9,744 nucleotides of DNA, from contig USBP01000030.1 in the NCBI GenBank assembly GCA_900552985.1, forward strand, positions 1-9,744, given 5' to 3'. A program made the position numbers and the translations under genes. Position 1 is the first letter of the stretch, and the number at the start of each line of letters is the position of its first letter. The DNA is from an uncultured Oscillospiraceae bacterium (lineage in GTDB: Bacteria; Bacillota; Clostridia; Oscillospirales; Acutalibacteraceae). Below the pieces are notes generated by a model. The model had not been told where the DNA came from, searched no databases, and saw only the letters and a list, made by a program, of their open reading frames with translations. Below, piece by piece: positions 1 through 4,956 of the stretch.

Positions 1-71
1 CCCGTCTGAGCCCGCCTTAGCGGCGATATTCCCCTTGTACACTGATGCTATCGGCGCTCACGAAAAAAACG
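1..71. other. Left edge, no recognised gene
   Basis: I see no supported gene here. The plus strand has one open frame running through into the agrD region, but it has no ribosome binding site and lies antisense to agrD, so I treat it as a shadow. A gene beyond the left edge may end or start just outside the window. Confidence 0.3.
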
Positions 72-114
72 GTAAAAAATGCGCCGCTCACCCTCATACG
101 AGTCTGCGGCGCAT
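72..114 (-). terminator. Rho-independent terminator of the agrD-like gene
   Basis: Perfect 9-bp stem: ATGCGCCGC at 79-87 pairs with GCGGCGCAT at 106-114, with an 18-nt loop. Read on the minus strand it is followed by ATTTTTTA (72-79). It begins 17 nt past the agrD-like stop codon, so the autoinducer gene appears to be transcribed alone. Confidence 0.8.
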
Positions 115-130
115 GGCGGTTTGCCTGAGA

Positions 131-280
131 TTACTTTTTCTGAAGCTGCGCTGGCACTTTCGGCTCATACCAGTCGCCAAAACAGGGGATGCGCACAACG
201 AACCCGGAAGCGGCCGAAATGGCTTTGCCCGTCATGGCGGCGAATCTGCGCTTCAGATCTCGGTTGGTTTTGTTGCCCAT
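131..280 (-). CDS. agrD: AgrD-like cyclic (thio)lactone autoinducer peptide precursor
   Basis: A 49-residue precursor of a secreted quorum-sensing peptide. The N-terminal part is basic and helix-forming (about residues 1-30, with KRRF at 10-13). The core is IPCFGDW (31-37), and the C-terminal tail starts YEPKVP (38-43) and ends QLQKK. The x-E-P-x-x-P tail immediately after a Cys-plus-four ring is the hallmark of AgrD. From memory, the Listeria precursor has CFMFV followed by YEPKSP, and LamD of Lactobacillus plantarum gives CVGIW. By analogy the mature signal is a five-residue thiolactone closed between Cys33 and the Trp37 carboxylate. The length of its N-terminal tail cannot be read from sequence. 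A GGGAGG ribosome binding site (291-296) lies 10 nt before the ATG. AgrB, encoded at 2501-3061, is the expected processing partner. The gene is divergent from agrC and not inside the agrB operon, which is unusual. The assignment rests on motif and context only. Confidence 0.85.
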   Translation of the reverse strand: MGNKTNRDLKRRFAAMTGKAISAASGFVVRIPCFGDWYEPKVPAQLQKK

Positions 281-327
281 TTTTCATTAACCTCCCAAAA
301 TAAAATTCCCGATTCCTGTAGAATCTG

Positions 328-356
328 ATTATAAAATATCATAAAAATGGTTTTAT
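328..356 (-). promoter_or_regulatory. Promoter of the agrD-like gene
   Basis: On the minus strand there is a perfect -10 box, TATAAT (333-328). It gives a start near 321 and a 5' leader of about 40 nt. The -35 position 17 nt upstream (356-351) reads ATAAAA and has no resemblance to TTGACA. A perfect -10 with a poor -35 suggests activator dependence, consistent with the direct repeat just upstream at 369-401. Confidence 0.55.
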
Positions 357-368
357 AGCGATATAAGC

Positions 369-401
369 GGGACGAATAATGCTCTCAAAGGGGCGAATGA
401 T
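369..401. promoter_or_regulatory. Candidate LytTR (AgrA) operator: direct repeat with 21-nt period
   Basis: GGGACGAATAAT (369-380) and GGGGCGAATGAT (390-401) match at 10 of 12 positions and are offset by exactly 21 nt, two helical turns. The 9-nt cores GGGACGAAT and GGGGCGAAT are separated by 12 nt, the spacing known for AgrA/LytTR response-regulator sites. The motif itself does not match the staphylococcal ACAGTTAAG consensus. The element ends 12 nt from the -35 position of each flanking divergent promoter (351-356 and 414-419), so it could serve both. The geometry is seen directly; binding by the AgrA encoded at 1777-2490 is inferred. Confidence 0.55.
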
Positions 402-413
402 ATGCTGCTGCGG

Positions 414-442
414 TTGTCGTTTTTTAAAAAAATTGGTATGCT
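414..442 (+). promoter_or_regulatory. Possible promoter of the agrCAB operon
   Basis: TTGTCG (414-419), a 17-nt spacer and TATGCT (437-442), with a TG extended -10 element at 434-435. Transcription would begin around 448-449, leaving a very short leader that starts at the AGGAGGAG ribosome binding site. The short leader makes this less certain, and a start further upstream is possible. Confidence 0.4.
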
Positions 443-460
443 ATAAAAGGAGGAGATCAG

Positions 461-1780
461 ATGCAGTCGCTATGGTTCCTTTGGGATATTTTTATCAATA
501 TCCTGGAATTCTACTTCACATATCGTCTGCTGCAAAAACAATTGGGCTATGCGAAAGAAAAGCAGCCTTGGATCGTGTTGGGAACGGTTGTTTTGATTAT
601 GGCCCAAAGTTGTTTGAATTATTTCAATGTGGAATCCAGAGTCCTGATGGCGTGCATGTATGCCCTTTTTCTGCTATACGCTTTTTTATTGTTCAAGGGA
701 ACTCCTGCGATGCGCATTATGTGGGGCAGCGCGCCTGCAATTGTCTTTATTATGGGGAATTTGCTGGTATACATAGTCGTAACCGGGCTACATTCTTTTG
801 ATGTGCAGGCTGCATTGGCGCCGTCTTTTTCACGAATGATACCGACATCTTTGTATATTGCCTTTTGCGCCCTGATGTTTTGGCTGCTGGCGCAATTTCC
901 GCGCAGTACGATTATGTTGCCGAGAAATCTTCAGCTTTTTATCATCATGGTCATTCTCATCGGCACGGGGATCGCGAGCCAACTGCAAGCGTTTGCGGCA
1001 AGTCCGGATTTTACAGAATCAGAGCACATGCTGCTGATCTTATTTACAATAGCTTTAACACTGATGTTATTGGCGTTTTTCTTTGTGGTCCATCGAATTG
1101 GGGAAGCGATACAAAAAGAAGCAGATACGGAGAATAAATTAGAGAGCGCCTATCTGGAACAGAAAAATACCGCCCAATTACAGGAAGTCATTCGGACGTG
1201 GAACCACGACCAGCATCACTTTATTGCGGTAATGCAGACGCTGCTGGAACGTGGCGACATGAAAGGAATCGAACAATACCTAGGGCAGCTGAATCAGGAA
1301 CTGGAAGCAGTAACGACAATGGTCAATACAGGAAATCCGGTATTAGACGTAATTTTAGAAAATAAAATGCGTTTGTGCCGGTCAGAGCATATATTGTTCC
1401 GATTAAACGCAAACAATGTGGGGCGGCTGCCAATCAGCGATATAGAGCTTACTGCTCTGATCGGGAACATATTAGATAACGCGATTGAGGCCTGTAAAGA
1501 AGTGAAGCACAATCACGGGAAAGCCTTTATTGATTTCCAAATCAAAAGAAACCGAAAAATGGTTATTATCACTACCGTAAACAGTTCAAGCGGCTCTTAC
1601 AAAACGGAAGGGAAAAAACTTCTGACAACAAAGCGGGAAGAGGGGCACGGCTATGGGCTGCGCCGGATTGAGCAGATTGTGAAAGGCGCAGACGGCACAT
1701 ATCAGCTGGCCCCCTCGTCAGACCGTTTCAAAATCGAGGTGTTTATACCGGATACCGCGACAGACGGAGGCGAAGCATGA
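461..1780 (+). CDS. agrC: AgrC-like membrane sensor histidine kinase (GHKL family)
   Basis: Receptor kinase for the autoinducer peptide, acting in the cytoplasmic membrane. The 439-residue protein has a hydrophobic N-terminal half with about six membrane segments (roughly 5-25, 38-55, 60-80, 90-110, 128-145, 158-178), then one at 188-211, followed by a coiled-coil-like linker (about 213-240). The phosphoacceptor region RTWNHDQHHF places the phosphorylated histidine at His249 (AgrC-type HD motif). The N-box is GNILDNAIEA (335-344) with Asn336 and Asn340, and the G-box is GHGYGL (395-400). This is the HPK10/GHKL layout of AgrC. The start is set by AAAGGAGGAG at 446-454, 6-7 nt upstream. The stop overlaps the agrA start by 4 nt (ATGA), indicating translational coupling. 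The ligand is presumed to be the divergent AgrD product. The family is clear; the ligand is inferred. Confidence 0.93.
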   Translation: MQSLWFLWDIFINILEFYFTYRLLQKQLGYAKEKQPWIVLGTVVLIMAQSCLNYFNVESRVLMACMYALFLLYAFLLFKGTPAMRIMWGSAPAIVFIMGNLLVYIVVTGLHSFDVQAALAPSFSRMIPTSLYIAFCALMFWLLAQFPRSTIMLPRNLQLFIIMVILIGTGIASQLQAFAASPDFTESEHMLLILFTIALTLMLLAFFFVVHRIGEAIQKEADTENKLESAYLEQKNTAQLQEVIRTWNHDQHHFIAVMQTLLERGDMKGIEQYLGQLNQELEAVTTMVNTGNPVLDVILENKMRLCRSEHILFRLNANNVGRLPISDIELTALIGNILDNAIEACKEVKHNHGKAFIDFQIKRNRKMVIITTVNSSSGSYKTEGKKLLTTKREEGHGYGLRRIEQIVKGADGTYQLAPSSDRFKIEVFIPDTATDGGEA

Positions 1781-2490
1781 ATATTCGGATTGCTGTTATG
1801 GATGATGAAAAAACATTTTGCAGCGCCCTTTCGGAAAAGTTACTGGCATGGGGGAAAGAAACAAAGAATTTAATCGATATATCTGCCTTTACAACGAGCT
1901 GGGATTTGCTGGAAGCCTGGAGCGAAGGGCAAGATTTTGACGCTGTTTTTCTTGATATCAACATGGGCGAAGATTCTGTCAGCGGCCTTGAAGTTGCACA
2001 TCAGTTAAGAAACAGGCGGTATGAAGCACCCATCGTTTTTCTCACAAGCCTGACAAGATTTATGCAGGAGGGCTATCAAGTCGAGGCGTTTCGCTATTTG
2101 TTGAAGCCCCTGAACGACGGCGATTTTGAAGAGTGTATGGACCGTTTATCTCTCAAAATTCAATCGAGAGGCAATAAATTCCTTTTTCTCAAGCTGGGCG
2201 TTGGGAAATATATACGGATTCCATTCGAGGAGATTTTATATGTAGAGGGTGCGGGAAATTATGTGGATATCACAACAAAAAATGGTGTCTATCATTACCG
2301 GATTACATTAAATGAGTTACTAAAGATATTGCCGCCGCAATTTGTGCGATGCCACAGGTGTATTATTGTGAATCTTGAAAATGTTGATGGAATTGACCGT
2401 CAGGGTTTTATGTTTGGGGACAAAAGGCAGGTTATCAGCAAAAAGTTTCGCGAAGAAGCGGAAAGGCAATATATGCAACATTTTGGTTAG
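1777..2490 (+). CDS. agrA: AgrA-like LytTR-family response regulator
   Basis: Cytoplasmic DNA-binding response regulator of the AgrC/AgrA pair, 237 residues. The receiver domain (1-125) has the acidic pair Asp9-Asp10, the phosphorylation site Asp60 in AVFLDINMG, Thr90 in VFLTS and Lys110 in LLKPL. The LytTR DNA-binding domain occupies about 135-235, with EILYVEGAGNYVDI (152-165) and HRCIIVNLENV (193-203) as the typical family segments. GGAGG (1766-1770) lies 6 nt before the ATG, inside the end of agrC. LytTR regulators bind paired direct repeats about 21 nt apart and usually autoactivate their own locus, and such a repeat is present at 369-401. Phosphorylation by AgrC is inferred from the coupled genes. 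Length and domain order are normal for AgrA. Confidence 0.93.
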   Translation: MNIRIAVMDDEKTFCSALSEKLLAWGKETKNLIDISAFTTSWDLLEAWSEGQDFDAVFLDINMGEDSVSGLEVAHQLRNRRYEAPIVFLTSLTRFMQEGYQVEAFRYLLKPLNDGDFEECMDRLSLKIQSRGNKFLFLKLGVGKYIRIPFEEILYVEGAGNYVDITTKNGVYHYRITLNELLKILPPQFVRCHRCIIVNLENVDGIDRQGFMFGDKRQVISKKFREEAERQYMQHFG

Positions 2491-2500
2491 GGGTGGTAAT

Positions 2501-3061
2501 ATGGAAAGCGTTGCGAGCCGTATTGCAAATTGGCTTATTGAAAACGGCGCAAAGGAATCGGAAAGGGAAGTCTATGCCTATGGAATCGAATGCTTTCTGA
2601 ACGTTGCCATCACCTTTGGGACTATTCTGGTCATAGCCGCAGCCATAGGCAAAGTTGGAATAACGCTTGTATGGTTCGCATTTTTCCTGCCGCTGCGCCA
2701 TACGTCGGGCGGCCTGCATGCATCAAGCCGGATCGGCTGCTTTATCCTCTCGCTTGCGGTTGGGGTCGGGTGTATGCTACTCAACGCGGTTGTTGTTGGG
2801 CATACATGGTTTATTGTAGTTGGCGCTGTTTTCAGTTTGATTGTCGTATTCGTTTGTGCGCCGGTGATCCACCCAAATCATCCGGTTCCCGAGAGGCAGA
2901 TCAAGAATATTATGCGCGCCTCCCGCAGCATCATCGTGATTGAAATTGCGCTGATGCTCCTTTTTCAAGTCTGTCATTTCCAAAGCGTGGCAGCCGCCGC
3001 GATATTAGGCGTCTTGTCTGCATCCATATCGACATTTATCGGCCGTTTAAAAGCTGCATAA
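2501..3061 (+). CDS. agrB: AgrB-like autoinducer-processing membrane cysteine protease
   Basis: Integral membrane endopeptidase that cleaves the C-terminal tail of AgrD and forms the (thio)lactone. The 186-residue protein carries the diagnostic signature RHTSGGLHASSRIGC, with catalytic His73 and Cys80 spaced by seven residues as in Staphylococcus aureus AgrB. Hydrophobic segments lie at about 32-50, 52-65, 80-98, 102-123, 143-158 and 162-180. The frame is open upstream into agrA, but the start at 2501 is chosen for the GGGGTGG ribosome binding site (2490-2496), the 10-nt gap to the agrA stop, and a normal AgrB length. It is the last gene of the agrC-agrA-agrB group, whereas in known loci agrB is normally first and next to agrD. 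Its substrate is probably the precursor encoded at 131-280. Confidence 0.92.
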   Translation: MESVASRIANWLIENGAKESEREVYAYGIECFLNVAITFGTILVIAAAIGKVGITLVWFAFFLPLRHTSGGLHASSRIGCFILSLAVGVGCMLLNAVVVGHTWFIVVGAVFSLIVVFVCAPVIHPNHPVPERQIKNIMRASRSIIVIEIALMLLFQVCHFQSVAAAAILGVLSASISTFIGRLKAA

Positions 3062-3101
3062 GCAGTATTTCAATAGACAAAAGTGAATTGACAAAGCAAC
3101 T

Positions 3102-3135
3102 GACAGCAGTACAGAGCGCTGTCGGATACTTTTTT
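3102..3135 (+). terminator. Weak possible terminator after agrB
   Basis: GACAGC (3102-3107) can pair with GCTGTC (3118-3123) across a 10-nt loop, followed six nucleotides later by TTTTTT (3130-3135). The stem is short and the T-tract is displaced, so at most it attenuates read-through from the agr operon into the next gene. The surrounding 3062-3224 holds no other recognised feature. Confidence 0.3.
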
Positions 3136-3224
3136 GCACCCATTTTATCGGAAAATCAGATATGCGCCACAGCCGATAATACTGACAACATCGAAATGGG
3201 CATAAATAGGAAAGGATGGCTGAG

Positions 3225-4439
3225 ATGTATATCAAAAGGGCGATCGAAGAACAAATCAAATCAGCGTCGGAGCGCTGTCCCGTTATTTTGCTTTCGGGGC
3301 TGAGTGATACGGGCCTGACGGCAATGTTAAAGCGTATGGCCGGGGAGGATCGCACTTATGTGTCTCTGAGTGATCCACGGGAGCGGTTTTATGCGGTCAC
3401 AAATCCAGAAGTGTTTTTGCAGCGACATCAGCCTCCTGTATTGATCGATGAGATACAATACGCACCTGAATTGCTTCCGAGGATTAAAGTGTGCACTGAA
3501 AATAATCCGGAGCAGATGGGCGCGTTCTGGCTTGCTGATTCATATGATAGTGATCTTTCAGAGCAGGTTACAGCAATATTTGGGCGCAGGGCTGCATCCT
3601 TTCACTTAGGCGGGCTATCCAATGCGGAAATCCGGGGAATCCCTAATATTCCGTTTACCCCTACATTGGACTGGCTCCTGCAGCGAGAGCAGGATGCCCG
3701 TCCACAGGATGTGCACAGGCTCTATGAGCGTATCTTCCGAGGTTCTATGCCGGCCATGTGGGAAAGGGGGAATACGGATCGGGGAGAGTATTACGAAAAG
3801 TATATTGAGCGCTTTTTCCGTCAGCTTGGAACACATATCAACGGCGACCCTGCACGGTTTTATCGTTTCATGGTGATAGCTGCGGCTCGCACCGCCAATA
3901 CCGTGAGATATAGCAATATCGCTTTAGAGGCGGAGATATCTCCAATAACCGCAAAGCGCTGGCTTTCCATCTTAGAAGCATATGGGATTATAGCAATTGT
4001 GAAATCATTTTCTAGTGAAGGGCTTGGGAGGGGAACAGCACAAATGCCTCTTATACATTTTCTGGACTCCGGATTATGCGCTTATCTGCTAAAATGGAAT
4101 AGCGCCGGAGACTTGGAAAGGGGCGATATAAGCGGGCAAATTTTTAAAAGCTATGTGTATTCTGAAATTTTGAAAAGTTATCATAATGCGGGGAGAAATC
4201 CAGAAATTTCATATTACAGAGACAAAAATAAGCGGCAAATAGACCTGATGATTCAAACGGACGGGAAGCTCTATCCCGTGATCGTCAGCCAGGGAACAGA
4301 GCCGTCATACTCCATGCTCCACACACTGGAGTACATGCGCGAAACCCGGGCGGTTGAAGCTGCGGCGGTAGTCTCTCTTACACCGGAAATAGCGTCAATT
4401 GGAGAGAACACCTGGTGTATCCCTGCATGGATGCTGTGA
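3225..4439 (+). CDS. DUF4143/AAA_14-type ATP-binding protein homologue with degenerate active sites
   Basis: A 404-residue cytosolic protein of the AAA_14 plus DUF4143 family, a widespread group of uncertain function. Family features include the MYIKR start, FLQRHQPPVLIDEIQYAPELLPRIK (Walker B, Asp75-Glu76), the GLSNAEI segment (130-136), a winged-helix-like region around 225-262, HFLDSGLCAYLL (278-289) and YYRDKNKRQIDLMI (330-343) near the C terminus. Three usual motifs are lost. The Walker A loop reads GLSDTGLT (25-32), with Leu31 where the P-loop lysine belongs. The LTGSQ sensor is LADSY (103-107). The EIK-like strand after the IDL motif reads VIVSQ (352-356). ATP hydrolysis and any nuclease-type activity are therefore doubtful. 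The ATG at 3225 is preferred over the one at 3216 because AGGAAAGG (3208-3215) abuts the latter but sits 9 nt from the former. No functional link to agr is evident. Confidence 0.85.
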   Translation: MYIKRAIEEQIKSASERCPVILLSGLSDTGLTAMLKRMAGEDRTYVSLSDPRERFYAVTNPEVFLQRHQPPVLIDEIQYAPELLPRIKVCTENNPEQMGAFWLADSYDSDLSEQVTAIFGRRAASFHLGGLSNAEIRGIPNIPFTPTLDWLLQREQDARPQDVHRLYERIFRGSMPAMWERGNTDRGEYYEKYIERFFRQLGTHINGDPARFYRFMVIAAARTANTVRYSNIALEAEISPITAKRWLSILEAYGIIAIVKSFSSEGLGRGTAQMPLIHFLDSGLCAYLLKWNSAGDLERGDISGQIFKSYVYSEILKSYHNAGRNPEISYYRDKNKRQIDLMIQTDGKLYPVIVSQGTEPSYSMLHTLEYMRETRAVEAAAVVSLTPEIASIGENTWCIPAWML

Positions 4440-4458
4440 TTGAAACCAATATATGTGG

Positions 4459-4497
4459 ACAGGCTATGGGAATTTGCTCAATAGCCTGTTTTTTCTT
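4459..4497 (+). terminator. Rho-independent terminator after the DUF4143-type gene
   Basis: A perfect 9-bp stem, ACAGGCTAT (4459-4467) with ATAGCCTGT (4481-4489), a 13-nt loop, then TTTTTTCTT. It insulates the downstream peptide gene from read-through. Confidence 0.85.
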
Positions 4498-4648
4498 GCT
4501 CCTCTTTTGCCACGTCCAGAAGGAGGGATCTGGTTATGGTTTCATCAGAAACTTAAAAAATAATCTACAATCAGAAAAATAATGTCGATTAAATGTTATA
4601 TTTAACGAATATTCTATAAATTTAATTGAAAAATATATGAAATAATAC
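4498..4648. other. AT-rich intergenic region upstream of the small peptide gene
   Basis: From about 4550 to 4650 the DNA becomes markedly AT-rich compared with the flanking genes. It contains an inverted repeat, TTAAAT (4589-4594) and ATTTAA (4600-4605), overlapping two related segments, TCGATTA (4585-4591) and ACGAATA (4605-4611). This may be an activator site or UP-like element for the downstream promoter. A six-codon ORF with a good ribosome binding site (4536-4556) is present but too short to call. Confidence 0.3.
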
Positions 4649-4676
4649 TTGATTTTTATGTGAAAGGTGATATAGT
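4649..4676 (+). promoter_or_regulatory. Promoter of the small amphipathic peptide gene
   Basis: TTGATT (4649-4654), a 16-nt spacer and TATAGT (4671-4676), preceded by AT-rich DNA. The predicted start near 4683 gives a leader of about 55 nt and a transcript of about 190 nt ending at the terminator at 4820-4870. Confidence 0.6.
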
Positions 4677-4687
4677 AGAAATAAATC

Positions 4688-4709
4688 AAGAGCCTGTATA
4701 CAAGCTCTT
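4688..4709. promoter_or_regulatory. 22-nt palindrome at the 5' end of the peptide transcript
   Basis: AAGAGC (4688-4693) and GCTCTT (4704-4709) flank TGTATACA (4695-4702), itself a perfect palindrome. Only one base pair of the 22-nt dyad is mismatched. It starts about five nucleotides after the predicted transcription start. It could be an operator or a 5' stabilising hairpin of the mRNA. It has no T-tract, so it is not a terminator. Confidence 0.55.
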
Positions 4710-4737
4710 CTTACCCAATGAAAGGAGGTGCCGAAAC

Positions 4738-4803
4738 ATGGCGGCTTGGTTGGTAAAGGCGTTTCTGCATATTGCAAAGCTGATTGCGAAGCTTTTCATC
4801 TGA
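4738..4803 (+). CDS. 21-residue cationic amphipathic peptide, PSM-alpha-like (new candidate)
   Basis: A very short gene with complete expression signals. AAAGGAGGTG (4721-4730) is a ten-nucleotide perfect match to the usual 16S anti-Shine-Dalgarno end and lies 7 nt before the ATG. A promoter is upstream and a strong terminator downstream. Residues 4-20 read WLVKAFLHIAKLIAKLF; the remainder is MAA at the start and Ile at the end. The polar residues Lys7, His11, Lys14 and Lys18 fall at i, i+4, i+7 and i+11, making one face of a helix, while Trp, Leu, Phe, Ile and Val fill the other. There are no acidic residues, no cleavable signal peptide and no cysteines. Length, leaderless nature and helix pattern resemble staphylococcal alpha-type phenol-soluble modulins (20-25 residues), which are Agr-controlled. 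Alternatives are a type I toxin, though no antisense RNA was seen, or a leaderless bacteriocin. Translation is well supported; the PSM-like role is inferred. Confidence 0.75.
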   Translation: MAAWLVKAFLHIAKLIAKLFI

Positions 4804-4819
4804 TTGCGGTAACGGATCA

Positions 4820-4870
4820 TAAAAAAGAGTGTTGCAGGTGGGGCGTTCCGGCCTGCAACACTCTTTTTTA
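4820..4870. terminator. Perfect 19-bp (bidirectional) terminator after the peptide gene
   Basis: Positions 4820-4838 and 4852-4870 are perfectly complementary over 19 bp, with a 13-nt loop. The stem begins with TAAAAAAG and ends CTTTTTTA, so a T-tract is present in either direction. It begins 17 nt after the peptide stop codon. Confidence 0.92.
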
Positions 4871-4884
4871 TACCGAAAAATGCA

Positions 4885-4914
4885 TGGACAGAGCGTGGCT
4901 GTGATCGGTATACT
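4885..4914 (+). promoter_or_regulatory. Promoter of the GH5 gene
   Basis: TGGACA (4885-4890, five of six matches to TTGACA), an 18-nt spacer and TATACT (4909-4914). It lies just after the preceding terminator and 43 nt before the GH5 start. AAAGGAAAG (4937-4945) is the ribosome binding site. Confidence 0.6.
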
Positions 4915-4956
4915 ATAGATAGAACCTCTAAAAATGAAAGGAAAGACAAATAATTT

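Noticed and set aside
35..328. Plus-strand ORF across the agrD region
   Set aside because: It has no ribosome binding site or recognisable domain, and runs antisense through the agrD gene and its terminator.
3088..3303. TTG-started ORF after agrB, at the usual agrD position
   Set aside because: It has no ribosome binding site, no Cys followed by an x-E-P-x-x-P tail, and most of it overlaps the DUF4143-type gene in another frame. The ORF at 131-280 is a far better AgrD.
4536..4556. Six-codon ORF (MVSSET) preceded by AGGAGG
   Set aside because: It has a good ribosome binding site but is too short to judge. No promoter precedes it between the terminator at 4459-4497 and the ATG.
4544..4577. 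Repeat ATCAGAAA at 4544-4551 and 4570-4577 as an AgrA site
   Set aside because: The spacing is 26 nt, not 21-22, it is far from the promoter, and an eight-base repeat in AT-rich DNA is expected by chance.
4911..4935. Spacer of the crRNA-like unit targeting the GH5 promoter
   Set aside because: ATAGATA and GAACC are shared, but only with gaps, and the seed (spacer positions 1-6) does not match, so this is probably chance similarity in AT-rich sequence.
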